Origin: RGIG6353 sp045653035
GTDB lineage: Bacteria; Bacillota; Clostridia; Oscillospirales; SIG627
DNA: 64,000 nt
Assembly: GCA_045653035.1 (NCBI GenBank)
Contig: JAZOLO010000006.1
Location: forward strand, 24,593 to 88,592
Reading direction: 5' to 3'
The notes below the pieces were generated by a model, which worked only from the letters and a program-made list of their open reading frames with translations, did no database searches and was not told where the DNA came from. Below, in pieces: positions 15,630 through 25,048 of this stretch (the stretch's first letter is position 1; each line of letters opens with the position of its first letter). The position numbers and the translations under genes are program-made.

Positions 15630-17828
15630 ATGCAAAAGAAATTTACAGTTGAAGGAATGAGCTGTTCTGCTTGTTCCGCATCGGTGGAGCGTGTTGTTTC
15701 ACGCATTGACGGAGTGGACAGTGCATCGGTTGACCTCATTTCAAAAACACTTATCTGCTTGTATGACAGTGAAAAGGTAAGTGAAGAAAAAATTATAAAC
15801 GCTGTATCCATGGCAGGCTTTTCAGCAACCGTAAAAAATGAAATAAAGGTGGCAAGAGAAGAAAAAGAGGAACTTACTCCTGTGAGAACAAGACTTATTG
15901 TATCCACACTTTTCCTTATTATCCTAATGTATATTTCTATGGGACACATGATTTCTCTGCCCTTGCCAAACATTTTCGACAATGCAGTTATCTTTGCAAC
16001 CTTTCAGCTTATTTTAACGTTTCCCGTTGTATACGTGAACAGAAAGTTCTTTTTTATGGGCTTCCGTGCACTGAAAAACGGCTCGCCCAATATGGATACT
16101 CTCGTTGCGGTAGGCTCTCTTGCAGGTGTTATTTACGGAATTTTTGCAATATTCATGATAGTATTCGGGGATACGGAAACGGTTCACCTTTATAGACATA
16201 ATCTATATTTCGAGTCCTCGGCGATGATTTTGACCCTTGTGACACTGGGTAAGTTCTTCGAGTCACGCTCAAAGGACAGAACGGGTGAGGCACTACGTGG
16301 ACTTGAATCACTCTCACCTGAAAGGTCATACGTTTTAATAGATGGCAAAGAGGTGGAAATTCTCACCGCTGATATAAAGGCAGGGGATACGGTGGTACTC
16401 CGCCCCGGCTCAAGAGTGCCTGTCGATGGAATTATCACAGAGGGAAGTGCATCCTTTGACGTGTCAGCGCTTACGGGCGAGAGTATGCCTGTTGACAAAG
16501 AGGAGGGGGACGAGGCGGTCTGTGCTTCTCTTGTGCTTGACGGCAGAGTGCTGATAAAGGCAACAAGAGTAGGAGAGGAAACAACTCTTTCAAGGATAAT
16601 CGACCTTGTTGAAACGGCAGGTGCTTCAAAGGCAAGAGTTTCAAGGCTGGCAGACAAGATAAGCAGAATATTCGTGCCCTCGGTTATGGCGATATCTGCC
16701 TTAACGCTCATCATTTGGCTTATTCTCGGAAAGAGCTTTGACTTTTCTCTTTCCCGTGCCTTGTCGGTGCTCGTTATATCCTGTCCCTGTGCCTTGGGAC
16801 TTGCCACTCCCGTTGCTATAACGGTATCGGTGGGAAGGCTTGCAGGTGAGGGAATACTTGTAAAATCGGGAAACTGGGCAGAAGACCTGACAAACGTCAA
16901 AACTGCAATCTTTGACAAGACGGGCACTGTTACAACGGGTGAAATGTCGGTTTCGGATATTCTTTTTGACGGCGATAAAGATGAAATTTACGGCATTGTA
17001 AAGGGTCTTGAAGAAAAAAGCGAGCATCCTCTTGCAAAAGCTATAACAGAGTATATGAAAGAAGTAACGCCACGGGAGATTGGTGACTTCAAGGCGGTAT
17101 CGGGAAGAGGCGTTGAGGGGGTATATCAGGAGAAAAAAGTATATTGCGGAAATATATCCTTCATGAAAGAAAAGGGGGTAGAGCTCGGCTCTTTTGAAAA
17201 CATCTCTGAAAGCCTTTCAAAAGAGGGCAAAACCGCAATGCTCTTTGCTATTGAAAATAGAGCTGTCGGAGTTATCGCTATAAAGGATACGGTGAAGCCC
17301 GATGCCAGGGAAACTGTATCGGCACTTAAAAAGCTTGGCATAAAGACAGTACTTCTCACAGGCGACAACAGATACACCGCTGAGGCGGTGGCAAAAGAGG
17401 TTGGCTTTGACGAGTGGGTGTCCGAGGTCATGCCCGAGGATAAAGAAAAAACAGTCAGAGAATATAAGAAAAACGGTGCCGTTCTTATGGTGGGTGACGG
17501 TATAAACGACTCACCCGCACTTGCGGCGGCGGATGCTTCTATTGCAATCGGTACGGGTACTGATATTGCCATTGATGCGTCAAGTATTATTCTCATGTCA
17601 AAAGAACTAAAGGGCGTTGTAAGAGTTGTGACCTATGCAGGAGAAACCTTTAAAAACATAAAAGAGAATTTATTCTGGGCATTCTTCTACAATACTCTCG
17701 GAATTCCTCTTGCGGCAGGGGTATTTTACTTTGCGGGAATACTGCTCTCTCCCATGATAGGGGCTGCGGCAATGAGCTTTTCTTCGGTTTTTGTTGTAAC
17801 AAACGCACTAAGGCTATATAGGAAATGA
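15630..17828 (+). CDS. copA: copper-translocating P1B-type ATPase
   Basis: 732 residues, standard for CopA. One N-terminal heavy-metal domain carries GMSCSAC (Cys 12 and 15). The membrane metal site is CPC at residues 385-387 (SCPCALGLATP), the phosphorylation motif DKTGT begins at 429, the HP motif region reads SEHPLAKAI and the hinge GDGINDSP begins at 622. It exports Cu(I) from the cytoplasm. CopZ follows after a 192-base gap filled by a palindromic repeat, which probably inserted into an ancestral copA-copZ operon. Confidence 0.95.
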   Translation: MQKKFTVEGMSCSACSASVERVVSRIDGVDSASVDLISKTLICLYDSEKVSEEKIINAVSMAGFSATVKNEIKVAREEKEELTPVRTRLIVSTLFLIILMYISMGHMISLPLPNIFDNAVIFATFQLILTFPVVYVNRKFFFMGFRALKNGSPNMDTLVAVGSLAGVIYGIFAIFMIVFGDTETVHLYRHNLYFESSAMILTLVTLGKFFESRSKDRTGEALRGLESLSPERSYVLIDGKEVEILTADIKAGDTVVLRPGSRVPVDGIITEGSASFDVSALTGESMPVDKEEGDEAVCASLVLDGRVLIKATRVGEETTLSRIIDLVETAGASKARVSRLADKISRIFVPSVMAISALTLIIWLILGKSFDFSLSRALSVLVISCPCALGLATPVAITVSVGRLAGEGILVKSGNWAEDLTNVKTAIFDKTGTVTTGEMSVSDILFDGDKDEIYGIVKGLEEKSEHPLAKAITEYMKEVTPREIGDFKAVSGRGVEGVYQEKKVYCGNISFMKEKGVELGSFENISESLSKEGKTAMLFAIENRAVGVIAIKDTVKPDARETVSALKKLGIKTVLLTGDNRYTAEAVAKEVGFDEWVSEVMPEDKEKTVREYKKNGAVLMVGDGINDSPALAAADASIAIGTGTDIAIDASSIILMSKELKGVVRVVTYAGETFKNIKENLFWAFFYNTLGIPLAAGVFYFAGILLSPMIGAAAMSFSSVFVVTNALRLYRK

Positions 17829-18006
17829 ATTGGCTATGGCGTGAATTGAGCTAAAGCTCATGAATTGACGGCTCTGCCGTCATGAATTGAAGGCGTTGCC
17901 TTCGTTTAGAAAATTTCCTAAATGGAGCGAAGCGAGAAATCATGTACCGAAGGTGCAAATCATGCGATGAAGCAAATCATGACACGAAGTGTCAAATCAT
18001 TAAATT
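17825..18006. repeat. branched palindromic repeat between copA and copZ
   Basis: The left half repeats the spacer TGAATTG four times, each followed by a mini-hairpin (GCTATGGC, AGCTAAAGCT, ACGGCTCTGCCGT, AAGGCGTTGCCTT). The right half repeats AAATCATG behind mini-hairpins (GAGCGAAGCGAG, ACCGAAGGT, GACACGAAGTGTC). The spacers of the two halves are nearly complementary, and the centre (17907-17922) is TTTAG/CTAAA. The whole is therefore one long imperfect palindrome decorated with side hairpins. No coding potential is apparent. Confidence 0.8.
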
Positions 18007-18020
18007 AAAAGGAGAATATT

Positions 18021-18212
18021 ATGGAAAAAATTATCAAAGTAGAGGGAATGCACTGTGAGCATTGCTCAGCAAGAGTTAAAAAGGGGGTTGAAGCCCTTGG
18101 TATAGAATGTGATATCGACCTTTCAAAGGGTGAGGTCAAGGTCATAGGTGAAAGCCTTGACGATAAGGTGTTGAAGGATACGATAGAGGCTCTGGGGTTT
18201 ATAGTTAAATAA
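18021..18212 (+). CDS. copZ: copper chaperone, heavy-metal-associated domain
   Basis: A 63-residue single HMA domain with GMHCEHC (Cys 12 and 15) and the ending IEALGFIVK typical of CopZ. It passes Cu(I) to CopA, encoded just upstream. AAAGGAG lies in front of the ATG. Because the palindromic element sits between the genes, its expression may depend on read-through. Confidence 0.9.
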   Translation: MEKIIKVEGMHCEHCSARVKKGVEALGIECDIDLSKGEVKVIGESLDDKVLKDTIEALGFIVK

Positions 18213-18221
18213 TAAAAAAAC

Positions 18222-18250
18222 AACCTGAACGTTTTTTCAACGTTCAGGTT
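18222..18250. terminator. bidirectional terminator between copZ and the zinc-ribbon gene
   Basis: AACCTGAACG/CGTTCAGGTT hairpin flanked by A-rich sequence on the left and TTTATTTTTTT on the right; it can serve both converging genes. Confidence 0.85.
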
Positions 18251-18257
18251 TATTTTT

Positions 18258-18929
18258 TTAGAATGACCAGCGAAGCATTGAGAATACAGTTGTTATGTAC
18301 CAGTCACCGTCGATTTTAACGATAACCATGTCCTGCTCCATTGTATCTTCGTCTTCCTTGCCCTTAAGAGTAGCTTCAATCTCTACTTCAAGCGCTTTCT
18401 GTACACTCTTTTTCTTAATACCGTAGGATTCTTTAAGAGTGTCCTTAAGGTCATCAAGGTCGTCCTCGTCCATTACTTCCTTGTCAAGCACCTTGTACTT
18501 AACCTTGATGTTTCTGCCGTAGTCGTCTTCAAGCTCCTCAAGCTCATTCTCAAACTGTTCTTCAAGCTGGTCCTTAATGTCCTTGAGCTTTATATCTCTG
18601 TCTTCTTCAAGCTTTTCCCAAAAATCTTCGGGAGCAAGCTTTTCAAGCTTGTTTATCTTGCCTTCAACTGTGAAGTCGAAGAAGTTGTCAATAGCCTTCT
18701 TGTAGCCGTTTCCTGCAATAGCAGAAATAATGAAGATTACAACTATAAGTGCAACAACTGCACCTGCAAGAATTGCAAGATTCTTCTTGTTAAGGCTTCT
18801 AGCCTTGTTTACGATTTTCTCAACGTTGGGGTTTACTGTTGCGGGAGCCGCAGGGTTCTTTGTTCCGCAAAAAGCACAATTAGAAGCGTTTTCTTCAAAG
18901 GGCTTTCCGCATTTAGGACAAAATGCCAT
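18258..18929 (-). CDS. zinc-ribbon domain membrane protein
   Basis: The 223-residue protein starts with a zinc ribbon (FCPKCGKPF, then CAFCGTKN), a short linker, one membrane helix (LAILAGAVVALIVVIFIIS) and a highly charged extracytoplasmic region rich in Glu, Asp and Lys. Function is unknown; the layout is common in Clostridia. A second, longer protein of the same layout is encoded at 21891-24032, on the other side of the ABC exporter genes. Confidence 0.75.
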   Translation of the reverse strand: MAFCPKCGKPFEENASNCAFCGTKNPAAPATVNPNVEKIVNKARSLNKKNLAILAGAVVALIVVIFIISAIAGNGYKKAIDNFFDFTVEGKINKLEKLAPEDFWEKLEEDRDIKLKDIKDQLEEQFENELEELEDDYGRNIKVKYKVLDKEVMDEDDLDDLKDTLKESYGIKKKSVQKALEVEIEATLKGKEDEDTMEQDMVIVKIDGDWYITTVFSMLRWSF

Positions 18930-18994
18930 AATTATATCCTCCTGAAAATATTAAATTTCTGTAACTTAATTGTATCATATTATTCTCACTTTTG

Positions 18995-20026
18995 TCAACA
19001 TCTTTTTAGCTTTTCCGACAAAAATGCAAGTAATGTCATGAGAGCAGAATACACTACTGCAAAAAGGAATACTGATGAGTCGGAAAAGGAGTACAGGTAA
19101 TAATATGTGGGGAAAATCAGCTGTATGATAGAAAAGGATGAAGCGTTAAGAAAAATGGGTGATATAAAAAGTGACGATACAGTGATAAGTGGCAAAATAA
19201 CAGTAAAGGCAGAAAGCCTTGATATAGTGGTGAGAAGAAGCGTAAAGGAAAGAGAGGTAATAATAAGCACAAGAGCTCCTGATAGCTCACGTGTTACCCC
19301 TTCCCATATTCCCGTAAAGTAAAGGGAAATAATGAAAAAGAGGGAGGATGGGATAAGGGCTGACAGTATAGACCAGATGGTAAGAAGCACTCTTTTTCCA
19401 CCGTGAAAGAGTGAGAAGAGTCCTCTTTTTCTATCCTTTAAGGTGTAAAGGGCGGCGGCAAGAGCAGATAGCATCACTATTACACAAAGAAGTCCTCTGA
19501 CAGGGGACATAACGATATCGCTACGGCTTTCTCTCTTGTTTCCGTCAGCGTCAATTGTCACGATATCAACAATGTGAGTATCCACGTTTTTATATGAGTA
19601 GTAGGAGTCAAGTGCCTCCCTTGAAAGAGTGTCACCTCCTTCAATATTCTTTTTCATGTATTCCTCGAAAAGTGTCTTTGAAAGGTCGGGAAATATAAGG
19701 CAGAAAAGCTTTTCACGGGTAAGCTTTGTGATTTCCGTTTCTTCAAGGTTGATAATACGCACCCTTTCGCCAAAGCACCAGAGGGTATCAATCTCTTTGT
19801 TCAAAAGTGCCGTTTTTCCCTCATCTTCACTTTCAAACTCCCAGAATTTTATAATCTCACTGTCCTTTAAAGAGGGGATTTCGCCAACATATCCAACGCT
19901 TACAACAGAAGAATCTCTTTTTGAAAACTCGTTTAAGGTAATACAGAAAAAAGGTATACAAAAAAGTATCAGGATAAACGAAAGGTGCTTGAAGTTACGC
20001 TTTAGAAAGAGAAAAAACCACATCAT
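18995..20026 (-). CDS. ABC-2 type transporter permease
   Basis: 343 residues with an N-terminal membrane segment (HLSFILILFCIPFFCITLNEF), an extracytoplasmic region of about 130 residues, then five C-terminal helices, the usual ABC-2 permease plan. Its start overlaps the stop of the second permease by four bases. It is the last gene of an ATPase-permease-permease operon. Substrate unknown. Confidence 0.75.
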   Translation of the reverse strand: MMWFFLFLKRNFKHLSFILILFCIPFFCITLNEFSKRDSSVVSVGYVGEIPSLKDSEIIKFWEFESEDEGKTALLNKEIDTLWCFGERVRIINLEETEITKLTREKLFCLIFPDLSKTLFEEYMKKNIEGGDTLSREALDSYYSYKNVDTHIVDIVTIDADGNKRESRSDIVMSPVRGLLCVIVMLSALAAALYTLKDRKRGLFSLFHGGKRVLLTIWSILSALIPSSLFFIISLYFTGIWEGVTRELSGALVLIITSLSFTLLLTTISRLSAFTVILPLITVSSLFISPIFLNASSFSIIQLIFPTYYYLYSFSDSSVFLFAVVYSALMTLLAFLSEKLKRC

Positions 20027-21177
20027 AAAGCACCTCTTTTCGTACGCACTTTTCTTACAGTTACACTAAGTAAAAGGAAAAAAGCTATATATAAAAAGCA
20101 TATTAAAAAAACACTTAAAATTTCACCCTTTTTAATAATACTTTCCGAAAGGGCAAAGGCTTTTCCCGTTGGAAGCACCGACGCTATTTTCCTTACTCCT
20201 TCTGGGAAGAAATAAGAGGGATAGAAATAGCCCGAAATATAGGCAAAGAGGAAGGAGGAGAAAAACTGTGTGAGAGTTCCTGCCACCACCGAGCCTGAAA
20301 TTTCATAGATAAAAAACTGAAACGACGATAAAAGGGCAAGGGGCAAAACGAGGAACAGGGTGTTATTTACACCCAGTACAAGTCCCGCTATTACAGAAAT
20401 AAAAAACGAAAAGGAACCTGTTATTATAAAAAATGCAGTCCATTCATAAATTATCTGACGGGTAACAGATACTCCTCTTGAAGAAAGGAGTATTGAAAGA
20501 GATAGATTTTCTTTTATCATATATCCCGACAGCGACATTCCGAGAATAAGGTGGAATACAAGCACCGCCGATATAAAATAGTATTCAAAAAAAGTAGGGC
20601 TTTCTCTTTCAGATAGATTTTCCGTTTCAAAGAAATCTTCACGGGCAAGAATTTTTGATATGATGCTAAAGGACATTTTTTCGGTTTCAGCAGTAAGCTT
20701 TTCCCGTTTACCGCTGTCCTTCAGAAATTGTCTCATGCCGTAGACAGCCCTTTGACTTTCGGTGAGGAGCACCGAAACGCTCTCAACTATCTCTCCTGTG
20801 AGAAGGTGAGAGAGGGAGGAGGGCTTCTTTAAAAGAACGTAAGAAAAAGGAACGTTCTTTCCTTTCATTGCCGACTCAATGAAATTCTCGGGCACTACCG
20901 CATAGCCCTGTATCTCACCCGAAATAAGTCTTTTCTTCGCCTCGTCTTCGGAGAGCTGTACCGTTTCAAAATGCTCTGTTTCGCTAAGTATAGCTGAAGC
21001 CATATCAACGTAAAAATCGTCGGTATATGAAACAACACCGATTTTTTTAAGCTCCTTCCTGTCAGAAAAGGAGAGGAGCGAAAGAATTATGAGAATAAGG
21101 GTCAGTGAAATAAAAAGAATAGAGAAAAGAGAGGGGAGAAGTCTTTTTATGGATAGTGTAAAGTAGGTTTTTTTCAT
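20023..21177 (-). CDS. ABC-2 type transporter permease
   Basis: A 384-residue permease built like its neighbour: one N-terminal helix (LPSLFSILFISLTLILIILS), a large exposed domain, then about five helices ending in KVRTKRGAL. It overlaps both flanking genes by four bases, so ATPase and the two permeases are made together and likely form one heterodimeric exporter. Families with this layout move lipids, peptides or antibiotics; none can be chosen here. Confidence 0.8.
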   Translation of the reverse strand: MKKTYFTLSIKRLLPSLFSILFISLTLILIILSLLSFSDRKELKKIGVVSYTDDFYVDMASAILSETEHFETVQLSEDEAKKRLISGEIQGYAVVPENFIESAMKGKNVPFSYVLLKKPSSLSHLLTGEIVESVSVLLTESQRAVYGMRQFLKDSGKREKLTAETEKMSFSIISKILAREDFFETENLSERESPTFFEYYFISAVLVFHLILGMSLSGYMIKENLSLSILLSSRGVSVTRQIIYEWTAFFIITGSFSFFISVIAGLVLGVNNTLFLVLPLALLSSFQFFIYEISGSVVAGTLTQFFSSFLFAYISGYFYPSYFFPEGVRKIASVLPTGKAFALSESIIKKGEILSVFLICFLYIAFFLLLSVTVRKVRTKRGAL

Positions 21178-21842
21178 AAGCTATCCACAAGCCTCTTTAT
21201 ATTTCCGTTAAACTCAAAAGGGGAAAGCTTTCCTTCTTTTAAAATAAAAATCTTATCACAAAGCTCAAATTCACTTGTCTCGTGAGTTACAAGAATGGCA
21301 GTACCGCCCCTCCTTGTAAAGCTTTTAAGATAGTCCGCGATTTTCTCACGGCAGATAAGGTCAAGAGATGCCGACGGCTCGTCGAGAAGCAGTATTTCAG
21401 GATTGTGTGCTACGGCACAGCCGATAGACAGCCTTTTCTTCATACCGCCCGACATTTTGTTAACTGGAGTTTTAATAAACTCATCAATACCAAGGCTTTT
21501 GAGGACTCCTTCTTCAAGCTCTTTTTCCATATCTTTTTTAGAATACCACAGCCTCAAATTATCAAAAGCCGAAAGCTCCTCCAAAAGAGGTGTAGACTGA
21601 GGCACGAAGCCCAGTACCTTTTCCCTTGCCTTTTTATTTTCAAAAAGATTTTTTCCTCCGTATAGAAAAGCACCGCCGTCACCTTTAACTATTCCAGCGA
21701 GAATAGTGAGAAGTGTTGACTTTCCGCTTCCGTTACCTCCTATAATTCCGATGATTTCACCGGAGTCAGCCGAAAGGGATACTCCGTCAAGTACCGCCTT
21801 TTTGCCGTAGTTCTTTTTTATGTTAGTAATTTCTGTTTTCAT
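21174..21842 (-). CDS. ABC transporter ATP-binding protein
   Basis: 222 residues with all ATPase motifs: Walker A GGNGSGKST (about residues 35-43), the signature MSGGMKKRLSIG, Walker B ILLLDEPSASLD and the switch His in LVTHETSEF. An in-frame ATG further upstream (21881) would add residues not usual for the family; the chosen start opens MKTEITNIKKNYGKK. Site strength does not settle the choice. First gene of the exporter operon. Confidence 0.92.
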   Translation of the reverse strand: MKTEITNIKKNYGKKAVLDGVSLSADSGEIIGIIGGNGSGKSTLLTILAGIVKGDGGAFLYGGKNLFENKKAREKVLGFVPQSTPLLEELSAFDNLRLWYSKKDMEKELEEGVLKSLGIDEFIKTPVNKMSGGMKKRLSIGCAVAHNPEILLLDEPSASLDLICREKIADYLKSFTRRGGTAILVTHETSEFELCDKIFILKEGKLSPFEFNGNIKRLVDSL

Positions 21843-21890
21843 AACTTTTCCCATATTCAAATAAAAGGGTGCGGAAAGCACCCTTTTATA

Positions 21891-24032
21891 TTAGTATCCG
21901 TAGTAAGCGTCGGCGTTGCCGTAATAGTAGTCATCGGCATTGCCGTAGAAATAGTCGTCAGCGTTACCGTAGAAGTAATCGTCGGCATCACCGTAGTAGT
22001 AATCGTCAAACGCACCGCTGTCCGTAGAAGTGCTAAAGTCATCGTTGAAGCCGTAATCGTAGACGTAATCAGTATCTATGCCAATATCGAACATTGAATC
22101 AGCACTGCCGTCATATTCGGTCTCGTATCCGTAGTCATAGTCATATCCGTCATCATAGTAATAATCATCTTCGTAGTAGTAATCGTCCTCATAAGAGCCG
22201 AACGCTCCTGACTCGGCTATGAAGGTCACGATATCTATTACTTCTTGGGGAAGTGACTCTGTAAATTTTTCCAGGTCAAGATTTCCTGCCCAGCTCATGA
22301 GTGCCGTTGTGTCATCAGCTTCAACTGTCTTTTCGGGAACCTTTATTTTTCCTGCATCAGAGATACCGCACTTTGTTTCAAGCCCTATAATTGAATTTTT
22401 GTCCGATTTGAAATCAATAGAGAAAGCACCTTTGTCCTCGGTTTTTTCCATTGATACTTCAAGTGAAAGCTTTGTAAGGTCTATGTCAAGCTCTTCGAGA
22501 ATACTGTCAGCAAAATACTCTGAAGCCAGTGACTGAACAGCCTTTGAGGGCTTTATAACAATTGTTCCGTTAAAGGGATTTTCTGTATCAAAATCAACGA
22601 GTTCAATTTTCGCAACGTCAAAGGACATAGCCTCAAGAGTAGCCTCGCCGTTGAAGATACCCTTCTTAAGCGTTCCCTCGCCGAGAATAGTTACGTTGGA
22701 GCCTTCAGCCTCAACGTCAAGCTCGAAGGCTGCTTTCTTGCCCTTTGTTATGTAGAAAAGAGAGATGGTGCTGTCCTGATACTCTATCTCACGTCCGAGA
22801 ATCTCACCCTTTGCATTAACGTACGTCTTTATAACGATTTCACCAAAGCCCTCGAACGAGCCTTTTATTACGTCCTTTGCATTGTCGAAAAGGGGAACGT
22901 CCTTAAGATATTTCTTAAAATCACCCTTTTCAGCTTCACCTGTGGCTACCATAAGAGCGTCAACAATATCGTGAAGCTCCTTGTCGTCCTCAAACTCGCG
23001 TATAACGGCAAGAGTGATGCTTTCAAGGGTCTTTTCATCAATTTCCGCTTTGAGACAGGTAGCGTTTACTTCAATTTCACCAACCGATATTTTATCGCTG
23101 TATTTATCAACGCTGTCGATTTCTGCAAGTATTGCCTCGGCGTATCTTGCAATTATTTTCTCTGCAGTTTCGCCATCGGGGAGAGCGTCGATAAGCTTAA
23201 GACTCTGATTTAATGCTTCTTCATATTCGGGAGAGGAATAAATGTCCTTCATTGTGTCAAAGCCGAGAAGCTTCGGGATATCCATCTTTATTGCAGTATC
23301 CGAAAGCTCGGGAAGCTCTGCATAAACTTCCGCATCTTCTGTTGCCGTGATAAGTGCGGAGATAATCTTATTATCCGAAAGACTGATGTCTGCACCAAGA
23401 GAAGCAAGTCCGTCTTTTTCTGCCATATCAATATTGATGCCCACTTTACCCAATATGTCAAGGTCCATATTTGACGCAGAGTTCAAAAGCTCTATTACGG
23501 GATTTCCTAAAGTGAGAGAAAGACCCAACGAAACCTTCTTGCCGTCAAGCTCACTCTTTACAGCCTTGCCCTCATTGATGGCATCAAGGTTATCTTCAGC
23601 AGTCTTTCCGCTCTTCTTTATCTCGTCGAAAAGTCCTGCAACAGCAGAGCCCATTTCGGTAATGCTTCTTTCCTCAACGTTCTGATAATACTTTTCGGGT
23701 GACGAGAAGGTCTTTTCTACAAAGTTTTTAACGTAAGGGAAGGAGGCAAAAACGGTCGCACCGAGAACAGCTACTATTGCCACAGCGGCGATAACAATCT
23801 TCCCGAGCTTCTTCTTTTTCTTAGGAGCTTCTGCAACAGGCTCAGGCACTTCCTCTACTGGCATCTCTTCTGCCTGTTCTTCTACGGCTTCGGGGATAAG
23901 CTCCGCCGTTTCTTTTGCTTCTTCTGTAACCGCTTCTTTGGTTACTTCTGTATTTTCTTCGAGTTTTGCACCGCAAGTGTCACAGAATTTTGTGCCCTCG
24001 GGAAATTGTTTTTCACAGTTTTTACAAAACAT
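21891..24032 (-). CDS. zinc-ribbon membrane protein with a Tyr/Asp-rich repeat tail
   Basis: A 713-residue protein. It opens with a zinc ribbon (FCKNCEKQF, then CDTCGAK), an acidic Glu/Ala/Val linker, a Lys-rich patch (PKKKKKLGK) and one membrane helix (IVIAAVAIVAVLGATVFASF). About 480 extracytoplasmic residues follow, of unknown family. The last 90 residues are almost entirely Tyr, Asp, Glu, Gly and Asn, ending in an eight-residue repeat of the YFYGNADD type. The tail is probably exposed outside the cell. AGGAGG precedes the start. Function unknown; the tail could bind cations or the wall, or form tyrosine-based contacts (speculation). Confidence 0.7.
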   Translation of the reverse strand: MFCKNCEKQFPEGTKFCDTCGAKLEENTEVTKEAVTEEAKETAELIPEAVEEQAEEMPVEEVPEPVAEAPKKKKKLGKIVIAAVAIVAVLGATVFASFPYVKNFVEKTFSSPEKYYQNVEERSITEMGSAVAGLFDEIKKSGKTAEDNLDAINEGKAVKSELDGKKVSLGLSLTLGNPVIELLNSASNMDLDILGKVGINIDMAEKDGLASLGADISLSDNKIISALITATEDAEVYAELPELSDTAIKMDIPKLLGFDTMKDIYSSPEYEEALNQSLKLIDALPDGETAEKIIARYAEAILAEIDSVDKYSDKISVGEIEVNATCLKAEIDEKTLESITLAVIREFEDDKELHDIVDALMVATGEAEKGDFKKYLKDVPLFDNAKDVIKGSFEGFGEIVIKTYVNAKGEILGREIEYQDSTISLFYITKGKKAAFELDVEAEGSNVTILGEGTLKKGIFNGEATLEAMSFDVAKIELVDFDTENPFNGTIVIKPSKAVQSLASEYFADSILEELDIDLTKLSLEVSMEKTEDKGAFSIDFKSDKNSIIGLETKCGISDAGKIKVPEKTVEADDTTALMSWAGNLDLEKFTESLPQEVIDIVTFIAESGAFGSYEDDYYYEDDYYYDDGYDYDYGYETEYDGSADSMFDIGIDTDYVYDYGFNDDFSTSTDSGAFDDYYYGDADDYFYGNADDYFYGNADDYYYGNADAYYGY
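21894..22001 (-). repeat. 24-base tandem repeat encoding the YFYGNADD tail
   Basis: Four to five copies of a 24-base unit encode YYYGDADD, YFYGNADD, YFYGNADD, YYYGNADA. Copies differ mainly at silent or Tyr/Phe and Asn/Asp positions, so copy number may vary between strains. Confidence 0.8.
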
Positions 24033-24173
24033 GATAAATCCTCCTTGAAGTATTAGTACAAAATAATTCTATCACAAAATAATTCAAATGTCTATAAAAA
24101 ACAAAAAAATATTGAAAAGGCAAAAATATTGTTGTATACTCTATTTATTAAGAAACAAAAAGGAAAAAGAAAT

Positions 24174-24923
24174 ATGAAAAATATAAATCACGAAATAGAA
24201 AAAAGATGTGAATATATACGCCGTCTTGTAGAAGAAGCCCATGCAAAGGGAGTAATCTTCGGCAACAGCGGAGGAAAAGACAGTGCCCTTGTGGGAATAC
24301 TCGCAAGGAAAGCTCTCGGTGACGATTTTCGTGTGCTTGGTCTCATAATGCCCTGCGAGTCGAAGATAAACTTTACTACCGATAAGGATGATGCGGATGC
24401 CCTTGCCGAAAAATTCGGTATAGAAAAAAGAGTAATTGACTTAACCGACGCTAAAAAAGAGATAGTTAAGAGAACTGAAAAAGAGTCAGCTCTCAACTCT
24501 GTAGCTCTCAACAATATTGCCCCCAGACTGCGAATGACAACACTTTATACGGTAGGCACTGCGGAAAATCTTCTGGTTGCAGGAACTGGCAACAGATGCG
24601 AAAGGTATATGGGATATTTTACAAAATGGGGAGACGGGGCCTTTGATTTCAATCCTATAGCCGACCTGTTTGTCAGCGAGGTTTACGAAATGCTTGAAGC
24701 ACTTGGCTGTCCAGAGCACATAATAAAGAAAGCACCCTCCGCAGGACTTTTCGAGGGACAGACCGACGAAAAGGAAATGGGAGTCACCTACTCCGAGGTG
24801 GAGAGCTTTATAAAGGGCGAAAAAATATCCGAAAAATCAGAGAAAATAATAAAAGCCTATCACAGCCGTTCGATGCATAAAAGACGTGGTTTTGAGCTTT
24901 ATGAAAATAAAGAAAAAGACTGA
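24174..24923 (+). CDS. nadE: ammonia-dependent NAD synthetase
   Basis: 249 residues, the length of the ammonia-using class without a glutaminase domain. The ATP loop is FGNSGGKDSA (residues 29-38) and later motifs GTGNRCERYMGYFTKWGDGA and KKAPSAGLFEGQTDEKEMG match NadE. It amidates deamido-NAD to NAD. The ATG at 24174 is chosen over an upstream one because AAGGAAAAAG precedes it and the N-terminus then matches the family. Confidence 0.88.
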   Translation: MKNINHEIEKRCEYIRRLVEEAHAKGVIFGNSGGKDSALVGILARKALGDDFRVLGLIMPCESKINFTTDKDDADALAEKFGIEKRVIDLTDAKKEIVKRTEKESALNSVALNNIAPRLRMTTLYTVGTAENLLVAGTGNRCERYMGYFTKWGDGAFDFNPIADLFVSEVYEMLEALGCPEHIIKKAPSAGLFEGQTDEKEMGVTYSEVESFIKGEKISEKSEKIIKAYHSRSMHKRRGFELYENKEKD

Positions 24924-25048
24924 CTTACACTCTTTTTTGGAGCTTTTGCTGATATTTTCTCACGTTTTTAAAGATACTTTAAAAAACTCTTGTTTGTCAC
25001 TTTAACGTCACCCGTTTTTTCAGAATAAACTGAAACGAGGTGAAAAAG

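Noticed and set aside
16190..16927. 245-codon minus-strand open frame inside copA
   Set aside because: Ser/Thr-rich shadow of copA with no motifs.
17825..18006. CRISPR array
   Set aside because: Repeats are only 7-9 bases, intervening parts are self-complementary and differ in length, and no cas gene is near.
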